From NCBI GenBank assembly GCA_963726105.1, contig CAVSBJ010000023.1:1-64000 (forward strand): 64,000 nt of DNA, written 5' to 3'. The stretch comes from Roseiarcus sp963726105. Its GTDB lineage: Bacteria; Pseudomonadota; Alphaproteobacteria; Rhizobiales; Beijerinckiaceae. A program made the position numbers and the translations under genes. This document shows positions 16,940 through 26,114 of the stretch, in pieces (within the stretch, counting starts at the first letter, position 1; every line of letters starts with the position of its first letter). Under the pieces are notes generated by a model. That model did not search any database and had not been told where the DNA came from. It was given only the letters and a program-made list of their open reading frames with translations.

Positions 16940-18442
16940 TCACACCATATGCTCCAACAGCGCGACGTGATCCGGCTTCGCGTAGGGCGGCGCGTCGAAG
17001 CGAGCGGTAATCTCGCCGTCGCGCATGACGAGAATGGTATGGCAGAGCCCGATGGTCTCTTCCAACGTGTCCGAGGTCAGCACGATCGCAACGCCCTCAG
17101 CCGACAGGTTGCGGATCATGTCGTAGACCTCGTCCTTCGCGCCGACATCGAGGCCGCGAGTCGGATGGTCGAGAATCAAGATATGCGAGTGGGCCGTCAG
17201 CCATCGTGCAATGACGATCTTTTGTTGGTTGCCTCCGCTGAGATTTCGGCACACCTGGTTCGCGCTGGGAGTTTTGATACGAAGCCTCCGGATCCATTCG
17301 TCCGCGATCGCTCGTTCGCGACCATGATCGATGAAGCCATGGCGCATTGTCGCCTCGAGCCTCGCGAGCGTGATGTTGGCGGCGACGGAAATATCCATCA
17401 CCAGGCCTTCCGTCCGCCGTTCGCGTGGAATGTAGCCAACCCCCGCCGCGACAGCTTGCGTGGGCGTTCGCAAGCTCGCCTGCCGTCCGTCGATAAGCAA
17501 GGCGCCGGACGTCTGCGGCAGGAAGCCGAACAGAGTCCGAGTGAGTTCTTCGCGGCCGGACCCAATGACCCCGGCGACGCCCAAGACTTCGCCGCGACGA
17601 AGTGTAAGATCCACGTTGCGATAGGCGCCTTCGACGCTGAGGCCGCGTGCTTCCAGGACGACCCCGTCTTCGGGCGGCGCTTGGCGCGCCTCACGGTAGT
17701 ATTCCCCATCCAGGTCGCGGCCGACCATCATTGCGTGGAGCGATGGAACGCTGGTCGCCCCCGCAGTCCTCTCGGCGACGATCTCCCCGTCCTTCATCAC
17801 GTAGATGCGGTCGCTGATCGCAAGCACCTCGTCGAGCCGATGCGAGACGAAAACGAAGCTCGCTCGTGATTTCAAGCTCCTTATCCGCTCGAAGAGGATC
17901 GTTATGTCCTTGGTTTCGAGCACCGAGGTCGGTTCGTCGAGAAGGATCGTCAGCGGAGCGCTTGTGCGGTCTTCCAGCGACAGGGCCTTGGCGAGTTCGA
18001 CCATCTGGCGTGCAGCAAAGCTGAGCTCGTCCGCTCTTTGGCTTGGATCGATGTCGAGTCCAACCTTGGCGAGGCGATCTCGCGCCGCCTCGATCATCCG
18101 GCGGCGGGAGATCACACCGAACCGCGTGAAAGGCCGCTCATGCGCGAGATGGAGATTATCCGCGACCGACATATTGAGGAGGAGAGATTGTTCCTGAAAG
18201 ACCATCGCGATGCCGTAGCGATTGGCTTGCGAGGTGTCGCGGAGCACGACCGGCGATCCATCGACGGCGATCGTACCCGTATCAGGCCTCATTCCGCCTG
18301 AGAGAATTCGCATGAGCGTGGACTTGCCGGCGCCGTTTTCGCCGATCAGCCCGACGACCTCATGCGCACCAACTGCGATCGTCGCGTTGCGCAGCGCCTT
18401 AACCGGACCGAAGCTCTTGCTGACGTTTTCAACCTTCAGCAC
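16940..18442 (-). CDS. sugar ABC transporter ATP-binding protein (RbsA/XylG/MglA type)
   Basis: A 500-residue tandem ATPase. The first domain has Walker A GENGAGKST, the second the shortened signature SGGNQQKIVIARWL and the Walker B line LILDHPTRGLDVGA. The first domain's signature is SFAARQMVELAKALS. The GTG at 18442 is chosen because AGGTGAG sits just upstream and the permease stop is only 8 bases away; the frame continues to 18622 but overlaps the permease. It energises import with the two flanking permeases. Note HP for the more usual EP after the Walker B Asp of domain 2, a tolerated change in this family's second site. Confidence 0.88.
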   Translation of the reverse strand: MLKVENVSKSFGPVKALRNATIAVGAHEVVGLIGENGAGKSTLMRILSGGMRPDTGTIAVDGSPVVLRDTSQANRYGIAMVFQEQSLLLNMSVADNLHLAHERPFTRFGVISRRRMIEAARDRLAKVGLDIDPSQRADELSFAARQMVELAKALSLEDRTSAPLTILLDEPTSVLETKDITILFERIRSLKSRASFVFVSHRLDEVLAISDRIYVMKDGEIVAERTAGATSVPSLHAMMVGRDLDGEYYREARQAPPEDGVVLEARGLSVEGAYRNVDLTLRRGEVLGVAGVIGSGREELTRTLFGFLPQTSGALLIDGRQASLRTPTQAVAAGVGYIPRERRTEGLVMDISVAANITLARLEATMRHGFIDHGRERAIADEWIRRLRIKTPSANQVCRNLSGGNQQKIVIARWLTAHSHILILDHPTRGLDVGAKDEVYDMIRNLSAEGVAIVLTSDTLEETIGLCHTILVMRDGEITARFDAPPYAKPDHVALLEHMV

Positions 18443-18450
18443 GAGCTCAC

Positions 18451-19496
18451 CTATTTGATGACGAAAGAACCGCTGCGGCGGATCGACAGTGCGACCGCGG
18501 CGATGATCATCAGTCCTTGCACGGTCTCGTGGATATACGGTGAGATGCCCAGTAGGACCATGCCGTTGGCAAGCACTGCGACGATGAGCACACCGATGAG
18601 CGAATTGGCGACGCCGCCCCATCCGCCGGTTAGCGCGGTGCCGCCCACGACCACGGCGGTGACGGTCATGAATAAACGGCCGTCCGCGATCGTCGTATTC
18701 GCTTGACCGAGTTGGGCTGCCGCGAGCACTGCGGCGACGCCGGTGAAAAACCCCGCTAGCGTGAAAGCGAGAATGCGCGTGCGCTTGACCGGAACCCCGG
18801 AGATCGTCGCAATGTCTTCGCCGCCGCCGATTGCGTAGATATAACGTCCAAACCGCGTCCGACGCTCGAGAAACAACGCCAAAAACAACATCGCGGCGGC
18901 GATCCAGACCGCGAGCGGAAAGGCAAGAACGCGCTGGAAGGCGATTGATCGAATGCCTTGATCGAGAACGCGCACCGCGGAGCCGCCGAGCGCCACCGTG
19001 CCGATGCCCAGCCCGACGAACCAGAGGCCGAGTGTCGCCATGAAGGAGGGGATACGGAGGACAACATGCACCAAGCCGTTAAGCAGACCAAGCCCGGTGC
19101 AGGCGATGATCGCCAGCAGCGGACCCCACCAACCGAAATCATGGTCGTTGCTGTCGTTCGCGCAAAGGAGGGCCACGATCATCGCGCCTACGGACAACAC
19201 ACCTTCGACGGAAAGATCGATGCTTCCCATTACAATGATGAAGGTCGATCCCAGCGCAAGGATCAGCGGGATGGCGGCCGAATTCGCCAACCCCCAGACG
19301 AGATTGCGGAAGGTGAAGAAACTTGGATTGAGCAAGCCGAGTAGAAGAGAAAGGCCGATCAGTACGATCAGCGGCCCAAACTCTGCGAGCCGACCCCCCC
19401 GAACCGACGCCGAAAAACGGGGTGATCCCGCTGAGGTCTGCTCTGCTCTGGAGCGGGATCGACCACAGCCGGCGTCGATTGAAAAGCCGGCCCCAT
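18451..19496 (-). pseudogene. sugar ABC transporter permease (RbsC family), apparent frameshift near the start
   Basis: From 19335 down, the frame encodes a typical RbsC-type permease of 294 residues (VMGSIDLSVEGVLSVGAM, GGTALTGGWGG), but it would start at a TTG inside the first membrane segment. The missing N-terminus lies in another frame from an ATG at 19496 (MGPAFQSTPAVVDPAPEQ, then FRRRFGGGRLAEFG). Restoring one C to the run of seven at 19394-19400 joins the two into a normal 348-residue protein. Either a one-base assembly error or a real inactivating deletion; membrane topology favours the joined product. Confidence 0.75.
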
Positions 19497-19566
19497 TTCC
19501 TCAATCCGCAATGATCGTCATCCGTAGACGATCGGGCTCGCGACGCGGCTCCACAAATCGGACCAG

Positions 19567-20601
19567 TCAATCTGTGGATTGAACCTGAGTCTTGATGTAC
19601 TCTTCAATGTTGTCTCGCATGATCTTAACCGTCTTTGCGTTGAATTCGCGATGGAGTTTCGGCTCTTTTGAGGGGTCAAATTTGTCCTGGAAGGCCTCCA
19701 GGCCCATCGAGAGCCCAATGCCGCCCTGCCAATAGGGATCGGACGTCACTGTGCAAACAAATTCACCAGCTTTGACCGCCTCGACCGCCGCTTTGATCCC
19801 ATCAATGCCGACGACGGGAATTTTCCCTGCCAGACCTTGGGCGCGCAACGCCTCGAGCGCGCCCGTGCCCATATCGTCATTGGCAGCCCATACGCCCTTG
19901 ATCTTGTCTCCAAAGCGCGTGAGCCACGAGGCGGTGATGTCGAAGGCCTTTTGCGACTGCCAATCACCCGTCTGGAAGTCGAGAAGCTGGACCTTTGGGT
20001 GCTTATTCAAGGTTTGCATCATGCCCTTGCGGCGATCGATAGCGGCTGAGTTGGAGATCATCCCCCCGACGGCGACGAAGCCGCCTTCATCACCCATCGC
20101 CTTGAAAAGCTCCTCGGTGATGTAGCCACCGTTCGTCACGCCGTCGAACTCGATGTGAGAAATGTAATAGGGATCGAAGTCCCAAGGATGAAGGTCGGCC
20201 GGCTTGTTCCACTAGCTGACGACGTAGATCTTGGCTTTGAAACAGGCTTCCACAATCGGCCTGGCGTCAGGCGTGTTGTTCGGATCGACATTCAGCACCA
20301 TGGCGCCGCCGGTCTTGGCGATCATAGCGCGAATGTCGGAAATGCCTTTCTCGCTATTGGCTTCGGTGACTAGGGTCGTGTTGGGAATCCCGACCGCCTT
20401 GCCGAAAGCATCGGCGCCGACCTTCCATACGGCGTGATACGGATTGGAGAGCGAGCGGATCGAGGTCACCAGCGCGGGCTGCCCGGCGGCGGCGCGCACC
20501 GGAAGCGGATAGCCTGAGGCGAGCGCGCCAGCGCCGAGCCCGGCGACAGATTGTAGCATCTGGCGGCGATTGATCGCCGGATGAGCGTCGCTTTTGATCA
20601 T
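19567..20601 (-). pseudogene. sugar ABC transporter substrate-binding protein, in-frame amber stop
   Basis: A periplasmic binding protein (Peripla_BP_4, RbsB-like) with a Tat-type N-terminus (NRRQMLQSVAGLGAGALASG). The first 129 codons end at TAG (20214-20212), and the same frame then continues without further stops through WNKPADLHPWDFDPY to the natural end at 19567 (ANDDMGTGALEALRAQG, PVVGIDGIKAAVEAVKAGE). Joined, it would be about 344 residues, normal for the family. CAG to TAG is the simplest mutation. Unless suppressed, no binding protein is made, so the transporter is probably non-functional. Confidence 0.85.
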
Positions 20602-21557
20602 CTCGATAAATCCTCCCTAGGAACGGTCGACCTTGTTGGTCACTCGTCAATCGAACCCTCGCGGTACGAGAAGGCGTCGAGCTCGATCCACACTGGCGTC
20701 GAAGTGCAAAGTTGTATGATGACCCTTCAACTTGGCGACCTTACCAAGATGCGACGGGAGCGACAAGGAACGTTGTCTTGGCCGATGTTGATTTCCATTG
20801 AAACCTAACCCGAGGGCCAGGTTTTTCCCCACGAGCGCGCCGGCTGCCGGTCGGTAATCTTGCCCGAGGCGCGAATCAGGACAGCGAGGTGACGCAGGCC
20901 ACGATCTGCCGAAGCTAAGGTTCAGGATATCTGTCAAAGGGAGCGCATTGCTGCGCGGCGGCGGGGAGCCGTCATAGCTCGTCTATCGAGGACCGTGTGG
21001 ATGGTAACGCGCCTGAGCTTTCGCGCGCAGGCAGGATTTATCATCCAAGCTGAAAACATGACTGCAGCCCGATTGGATTCGACCGGCGCACGACGCGGAT
21101 CCAAAATATGCGCCCCGGTTATTGTGGTGTTGCGCTCATCTGTTCGGCATGATGCTGCTTGCCGAGACCGCTCGGCGCGAGGGCCAGTTCGACTGGCTCG
21201 CACCGCTGGCGACAAAGCGCGCGGCCGGCTCGCCGCAGCGCCTGTTTCTTCTCATCTATGGTGTCGGCACGATCGTGTCCGTATTTCGTTCGAACGCCTG
21301 CGCGGCGAAGGCAGTCGTCCACGAATTCGACCTCTCCGGCTGCGTTCCGACGCCGGACGTCCTACCAACTCCGAAACACGCCCTTGCGGTTCGGCGAGTA
21401 TCGGACGGTCAGATTGAATCGTGGGGGATTCCTGCGGAATCAGAATGTGATTTGCGAAGCCGAAGCCCTACGCGATCCTCCTTGCGCCGAGGCGCCGGGA
21501 ATCAGGCGACCGGACGCTGTGATCCCGCCCACAACCCGACAAGGTCGATGGCCACGC
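20602..21557. other. region upstream of the sugar ABC cluster, mostly without genes
   Basis: About 950 bases between the binding-protein start (-) and the end of the histidine kinase gene (-). It should contain the ABC promoter. TTGTATGATGAC near 20712 loosely resembles a GntR/FCD half-site, but there is no clear dyad. The only protein-like content is the arsB-like scrap at 21131-21300; overlapping ORFs elsewhere look random. Confidence 0.4.
21131..21300 (+). pseudogene. fragment of an ArsB/SLC13-type membrane transporter
   Basis: A single + frame reads HLFGMMLLAETARREGQFDW, then SPQRLFLLIYGVGTIVSVF. This matches an internal segment of arsenite-efflux ArsB-type permeases, in which FLSNDATAVVLTP would normally follow. 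Here the sequence degenerates right after FRSN. There is no start, no remaining transmembrane core and no ars neighbours, so it is a relic. Confidence 0.5.
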
Positions 21558-23135
21558 TCAGGCCGCGTGCGCCGGATCGCGATGGCGCCGGCGCATACGG
21601 CGTCGGCGCCGCTCAGGCGCCTCCGGAGTCGATTCGGCACCGAGCGCCGGAAGCGTATCCATCACCCGTTCGGGCGGAAAAATCACGATCACTTCGGTTC
21701 CGAGCCGCACCGTCGAGTTGAGGCGGAATTCTCCGCCGTGCAACTCGACCAGTCCCTTCACGATCGGCAGCCCAAGCCCCGTCCCTTCTTCCGCATTTTT
21801 CTGCGCGAGCGTCCCGCGGCCGAAAGACGAGAGCACGATCGGGATCTCCTCGGGGGGGATGCCGGGGCCGGTGTCGGCGATAGACAGATACTGTCCGCCT
21901 TTACGGGTCCAGCCGAGTTTGATGGTGATCGAGCCGCCTTGAGGCGTGAATTTGATCGCGTTGCTGAGCAGGTTGAGCGCCACCTGGCGCACCGCCCGTT
22001 CGTCCGCCCAGATGCGCGGCAAGCCGGGTTCCATGGCTTCCGTAATGACGAGATGGCGCCGCTCGATCCGCAACCACAGGAGACGGAGGCACTCCTCGAC
22101 CACCCCGGTGAGCGAGACCGACTCCTCCTTCAGTTCGTACCGCCCCGCCTCCACCCGCGACAGATCGAGAATCTCGTTGATCAGCATCAGGAGGTGCTGG
22201 CCGCTGGCGTGGATGTCGGTGGAATATTCCTTGTAAGCCGGCACCGCGTGCGGGCCAAACAGTTCGCCCTTCATCACTTCGGAGAACCCGAGAACGGCGT
22301 TGAGCGGCGTGCGCAGCTCATGGCTCATCGTCGCCAGGAAGCGCGACTTGGCGAGATTGGCGCCCTCGGCGCGGCGGCGCGCCTCGTCCGAGTTGAGTTT
22401 GGCCTGCTCGAGTTCGGCGATGAGCGAGTCCTTTTCCGCCTGAAACGACATATTCTGCGACGCCGCGGCATGCAGTCGGCGCGCGACCACCAGGAAATAG
22501 CCGACGACTCCAATCGACAGCGTCGCCGTCGGCAGCGCCGCGCCGTTGAGATGGGGTGCGTAGAGGAGGACCACGCCGACGATCATCGGAAGCATGCCGG
22601 CGACAAACGCCGCGGGTATCGCCGCCGCCAGAAGCGACATGACGGTCGAGACGAGCAGCATCACGACAATGGCGAAAGCCTGCGCGTTCGGGTCGCTCGA
22701 TTTGAGCAGCATGACGATGAGATAGGCCCAGGCCGACCCGCTGAACGCGGTTGAAAACACGAACTTGCGCCGCCAGACCCCCGCAGTCTTTTCCAGGTCG
22801 CTGCTATCCAGAAAGGCGATCGGCAGCGCATAGCCGGTCAGAATTGCGCAGGTGATGAAAGCGATCCAGGTCGCGAGCGGGCCGGCTTCGACCCAGGCCA
22901 GGGACGTTGCGCAAACGCCGAGGACGATGATCCCGAGCATCGGCGTGGCGCTGCGGTTGATTTCGGCGAACAGGCGCACCATCGCGCTCGAATGGCTGGG
23001 GATCGCGTCGGGCTCCGAGAGCGACCGCCGCGCCTCTCTGAGCTGGATGGTCATCTTGCGCCGGCGCGCGGCGGCTTCGGAATCGGCTTTGACGCCGCTC
23101 CCGCTCCCGCCCAGGTCCGCCCCGACATCACGCAT
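21558..23135 (-). CDS. membrane-bound sensor histidine kinase (DivJ/PleC/PdhS group)
   Basis: A 525-residue kinase. The N-terminal half (about 60-215) has five to six hydrophobic segments, then a coiled linker (about 225-260). The phosphoacceptor domain has MSHELRTPLNAVLGFSEVM (His about 271) with the DIHASGQHLLMLINEILDLS motif shared with DivJ/PleC/PdhS kinases. The HATPase domain has NLLSNAIKFTPQGG, DTGPGIPPEEI and GTGLGLPIVKGL. The tail is strongly basic (RRRRRMRRRHR). No receiver domain or adjacent regulator gene is present, so its partner (possibly DivK) is elsewhere. The start at 23135 is uncertain; M51 is an alternative. Confidence 0.8.
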   Translation of the reverse strand: MRDVGADLGGSGSGVKADSEAAARRRKMTIQLREARRSLSEPDAIPSHSSAMVRLFAEINRSATPMLGIIVLGVCATSLAWVEAGPLATWIAFITCAILTGYALPIAFLDSSDLEKTAGVWRRKFVFSTAFSGSAWAYLIVMLLKSSDPNAQAFAIVVMLLVSTVMSLLAAAIPAAFVAGMLPMIVGVVLLYAPHLNGAALPTATLSIGVVGYFLVVARRLHAAASQNMSFQAEKDSLIAELEQAKLNSDEARRRAEGANLAKSRFLATMSHELRTPLNAVLGFSEVMKGELFGPHAVPAYKEYSTDIHASGQHLLMLINEILDLSRVEAGRYELKEESVSLTGVVEECLRLLWLRIERRHLVITEAMEPGLPRIWADERAVRQVALNLLSNAIKFTPQGGSITIKLGWTRKGGQYLSIADTGPGIPPEEIPIVLSSFGRGTLAQKNAEEGTGLGLPIVKGLVELHGGEFRLNSTVRLGTEVIVIFPPERVMDTLPALGAESTPEAPERRRRRMRRRHRDPAHAA

Positions 23136-23487
23136 AGCCGCCCGACACGCACGCTGTTAACTCGCGTCAATCATGCGGCTGAATTGATTAACGAGCTGCT
23201 GACGCAATGGTTTGGAATTGGGAGATTTTTGACGATAATTTGATTAACGTTGTTGAGGCGCTCGTCAGCCATTCGTCCCGGCATTTCGCCCGCAGGCGGA
23301 CTGACGAAGTCTTGGCCTTAATGTCAATGTTCCTAGGCATGCAAACTTCGCCGCCGCCGCCGCACTGCAGCGGGTCCTAAACGCGATGGGTATTAATACC
23401 CATTGTGGCGCAGGCGCCTGCGGCCTCAGCTTTGGATGTTTCAGCTTGCGTAGGCGTTATCGGCGATCGTGAGTCAGCGAAAGCAGC
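23136..23487. other. divergent intergenic region, kinase gene / glutathione transferase gene
   Basis: About 350 bases containing promoters for two divergent genes. The first half is relatively AT-rich (GATTAACG repeated). The notable element is the perfect palindrome at 23386-23403. No RNA or coding feature recognised. Confidence 0.45.
23386..23403. promoter_or_regulatory. perfect 18-bp palindrome upstream of the glutathione transferase gene
   Basis: ATGGGTATTAATACCCAT is its own reverse complement over all 18 bases and lies about 85 bases before the glutathione transferase start. Its size and symmetry suit a dimeric repressor site (TetR, MarR or LysR type), but no regulator gene is adjacent. 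Confidence 0.5.
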
Positions 23488-24099
23488 ATGAAGCTTTACA
23501 ACTCCAATCTGGCGCCGAGCCCGCGGCGCGTACGCATTTTCCTGGCGGAAAAGGGCGTCTCGGTCCCGTGTGTCGAGATCGATCTCGCCAAGCTCGAGCA
23601 CAAGACAGCGGAATTCTCAGGCCTCAACCCCTTCGAGACCATTCCGATCCTCGAACTCGACGACGGGACGAGGATCGCCGAAACGATTGCAATCTGCCGC
23701 TACATCGAGGCGCTATGGCCGGAGCCGAACCTGTTTGGCTTAACCGCGCTTGATGAGGCGACGATCGAGATGTGGCAGCGGCAGCTCGAGTGGCGGCTCC
23801 TCTTTCCGATTGCGCAGATCGTCCGTCACAGCCATCCGAAAATGGCGGAAATGGAGCGCCCCCAGATTCCTGATTGGGCGGCGGCCAATCGACCGAAGGT
23901 GCTCAAAGCGATGGCGATTGTCGATGAGACCCTGCGCGACCGCCCGTTCATCGCGGCCGACCGGTTCACCGTCGCCGACATCACCGGCCTGGTGGCGCTT
24001 GATTTCGCCAAGTCCGCGCGGATCGCGATCCCACCCGAGCTCGTTCATCTCAACCGCTGGCACGCGGCGTTGAAGTCCAGGTCCAGCGCGGCTGCATGA
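23488..24099 (+). CDS. glutathione S-transferase family protein
   Basis: A 203-residue protein. The thioredoxin-like N-terminal domain begins MKLYNSNLAPSPRRVRIFLA, with the cis-Pro and the glutathione-binding pair in ETIPILELDDGTRIAETIAI. The helical C-terminal domain has RFTVADITGLVALDFAK, the N-capping motif of GSTs. It probably conjugates or reduces an electrophile in the cytoplasm; the substrate is unknown. It is transcribed alone, ends against a 9-bp hairpin at 24100, and is preceded by the 18-bp palindrome. Confidence 0.87.
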   Translation: MKLYNSNLAPSPRRVRIFLAEKGVSVPCVEIDLAKLEHKTAEFSGLNPFETIPILELDDGTRIAETIAICRYIEALWPEPNLFGLTALDEATIEMWQRQLEWRLLFPIAQIVRHSHPKMAEMERPQIPDWAAANRPKVLKAMAIVDETLRDRPFIAADRFTVADITGLVALDFAKSARIAIPPELVHLNRWHAALKSRSSAAA

Positions 24100-24126
24100 G
24101 GCGCCGGCTTTAAGACCGCCGGCGCC
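24100..24126. terminator. hairpin between convergent genes
   Basis: A perfect 9-bp stem, GGCGCCGGC with GCCGGCGCC, and a nine-base loop, just past the glutathione transferase stop and before the 3' end of the convergent GCG/CRPN gene. It lacks a T-run in either direction, so it may act as a transcript-end stabiliser or a weak terminator. Confidence 0.45.
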
Positions 24127-24153
24127 CCGCGCACTGTTTACGCGCTTGCTCGC

Positions 24154-24411
24154 TTAATTGCAGACGCGCACGCCGTGGCGCCACCAGCAGTGGCGGCCAC
24201 CATACGGATGCGCATAGGGGTGCGCATAGACGCCGCCGTTTGGCCGACACCCGCCATTCGGCCCCCGATGAAAGCCGGCGCCGCAACCGCCCGCTGTGAG
24301 CGTGATCGCGGAAGGCGCTTTGTTGGCGGGAGCGAACGGCATCGCCTGAGATGGCGCCGCGGCCGACAGGCCGATGAGGGCAAAGGCAGAGGCAATCAGC
24401 ATGTTTCGCAT
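24154..24411 (-). CDS. small exported GCG/CRPN-motif protein
   Basis: Encodes 85 residues with a signal peptide (MRNMLIASAFALIGLSAAAPSQA). The mature part starts with the recurrent pattern GGCGAGFHRGPNGGCRPNGG and continues with His/Gly/Tyr-rich sequence (YAHPYAHPYGGRH) to the end HGVRVCN. The GCG...CRPN block is known from short exported proteins of Beijerinckiaceae and Methylobacteriaceae, often with repeats after it. Function unknown; the His, Cys and Gly content would suit metal binding or surface association. AAAGGCG precedes the ATG. Confidence 0.7.
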   Translation of the reverse strand: MRNMLIASAFALIGLSAAAPSQAMPFAPANKAPSAITLTAGGCGAGFHRGPNGGCRPNGGVYAHPYAHPYGGRHCWWRHGVRVCN

Positions 24412-24599
24412 AAGTTCGCCTTTCGATTTGCAGCGTGGCGAGCCTTAATGGGCCCTCGTTGAACGCTCGCTGAATGGATTGAGGCCGTGGCGCCACATTG
24501 GTTAAGGACGAGACCTTCGTTGATCGCGCAATTCTCTGAAAGGTGACTGAGCGGGCGAAACCCTCTCGACAGCCCCCGGCAAACCTGCGAGTTCGGCGC

Positions 24600-26030
24600 A
24601 TGGCCAAGTTTCGTTCTTCTTATGTCTGCCAGAACTGCGGCGCCATTACGCAGCGCTGGCAGGGCAAGTGCGAATCGTGCGGCGAGTGGAATACGATCAT
24701 CGAGGAAGCGGCCGCGCTTGGCGTCGGCGGCGCGGCCGTCCGAAAGGGAGTCGCGGGGCGACCATTTCCGCTCGAAGACCTGTCGGGGACGTCCAAAACT
24801 GACCCTCGGCTCGTCACCGGCATCGGCGAAATCGATCGGGTCGCGGGCGGCGGGTTCGTGCCGGGTTCGGCCACGCTGATCGGCGGCGAGCCAGGCATCG
24901 GCAAGTCAACCCTGTTGATTCAGGCGTGTGCGGCCGTCGCGCGGTCGGGCGGCCGTGTCGTCTACGTCTCGGGCGAGGAATCGACGGGCCAAGTGCGCCT
25001 GCGCGCGGCCCGGCTCGGGCTTGCCGAGGCGCCCGTGCAACTCGCCGCCCAAACGCTCGTCGAGGATATCGTGGCGACGCTCGGCTCAGGCGACTCGCCG
25101 AAATTCGTGGTCATCGATTCCATTCAGACCATGTGGAGCGATGTGATCGAATCGGTGCCTGGAACGGTCAGCCAGGTGCGCGGGGCGTCGCAGGCGCTGA
25201 TCCGCTTCGCAAAGGCGAGCGGCGCGGCCTTGTTGCTCGTGGGACACGTGACCAAGGACGGCCAGATTGCCGGGCCGCGCGTCGTCGAGCATATGGTCGA
25301 TGCCGTCTTCTCCTTCGAGGGCGACGGCGCGCACGCCTTCCGGCTCTTGCGGGCGGCCAAGAACCGGTTCGGCGCGACTGACGAGGTTGGCGTGTTCGAG
25401 ATGACCGGCGGCGGCCTCGCCGAAGTCCCGAACCCTTCGGCTTTGTTCCTAGCGGATCGCGACGGGGACGCGCATCCCGGCGCTGCGGTCTTCGCCGGGA
25501 TCGAAGGGGCGCGCCCACTTCTGGTCGAGATCCAGGCCTTGGTCGCGCCGACGACTTTTGGCACACCGCGACGCGCGGTTGTCGGCTGGGAGCCGAGCCG
25601 ATTGGCCATGGTGTTGGCGGTGCTCGAGGCGCACGGGGGCATGAAGCTCGGTCAATATGACGTCTATCTCAATGTCGCCGGGGGCTTACGAATTGTTGAG
25701 CCCGCGGCTGACCTTGCCGCGGCAGCGGCGCTCATTTCCTCGCTCACCGGCTCAAGCTTGCCTCGCGACGCAGTCTATTTCGGGGAAATCGGATTATCGG
25801 GCTCCGTGCGCGGGGTTGCGCATGAGGGCCTGAGGCTCAAGGAGGCCGCCAAGCTTGGGTTCGCGCGCGCGTTCGCGCCGCAGTCGCTCCGCACCGGCGC
25901 TGAGCCCGTGAATATCGCCACGCAGCGCATGGATACGGTCGCGGCCCTAGTCGCGCTGATCGCCGCGAGCGCCGTCGAAACGAGAGCGGGACATGCCAAA
26001 TCTCCGGCCCGCCGTGGGGTGACGAACTGA
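24600..26030 (+). CDS. radA: DNA repair protein RadA
   Basis: A 476-residue RecA-related branch-migration ATPase. There is a zinc finger at Cys10, Cys13, Cys24 and Cys27 (VCQNCG, KCESCGEW), Walker A GEPGIGKST (about 97-105), the RadA-specific KNRFG motif (about 254-258) and a C-terminal Lon-like domain with YDVYLNVAGGLRI. The ATG at 24600 gives the canonical start MAKFRSSYVCQNCG; the frame opens at 24543, but the added residues are not RadA-like. It is followed after 84 bases by cvpA and purF in the same direction, an arrangement common in Hyphomicrobiales. Confidence 0.96.
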   Translation: MAKFRSSYVCQNCGAITQRWQGKCESCGEWNTIIEEAAALGVGGAAVRKGVAGRPFPLEDLSGTSKTDPRLVTGIGEIDRVAGGGFVPGSATLIGGEPGIGKSTLLIQACAAVARSGGRVVYVSGEESTGQVRLRAARLGLAEAPVQLAAQTLVEDIVATLGSGDSPKFVVIDSIQTMWSDVIESVPGTVSQVRGASQALIRFAKASGAALLLVGHVTKDGQIAGPRVVEHMVDAVFSFEGDGAHAFRLLRAAKNRFGATDEVGVFEMTGGGLAEVPNPSALFLADRDGDAHPGAAVFAGIEGARPLLVEIQALVAPTTFGTPRRAVVGWEPSRLAMVLAVLEAHGGMKLGQYDVYLNVAGGLRIVEPAADLAAAAALISSLTGSSLPRDAVYFGEIGLSGSVRGVAHEGLRLKEAAKLGFARAFAPQSLRTGAEPVNIATQRMDTVAALVALIAASAVETRAGHAKSPARRGVTN

Positions 26031-26114
26031 GGCGGCTTGGTTATAAGGCGCTCGCGTCGGCCACCACTGGGCGCACAGGATAACAGGTCGTCGCGCGACG
26101 AGGTTCTCTCGCAA

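Noticed and set aside
20700..20730. GntR/FCD-type operator near the ABC cluster
   Set aside because: Only one half-site resemblance (TTGTATGAT); no dyad and no GntR gene nearby.
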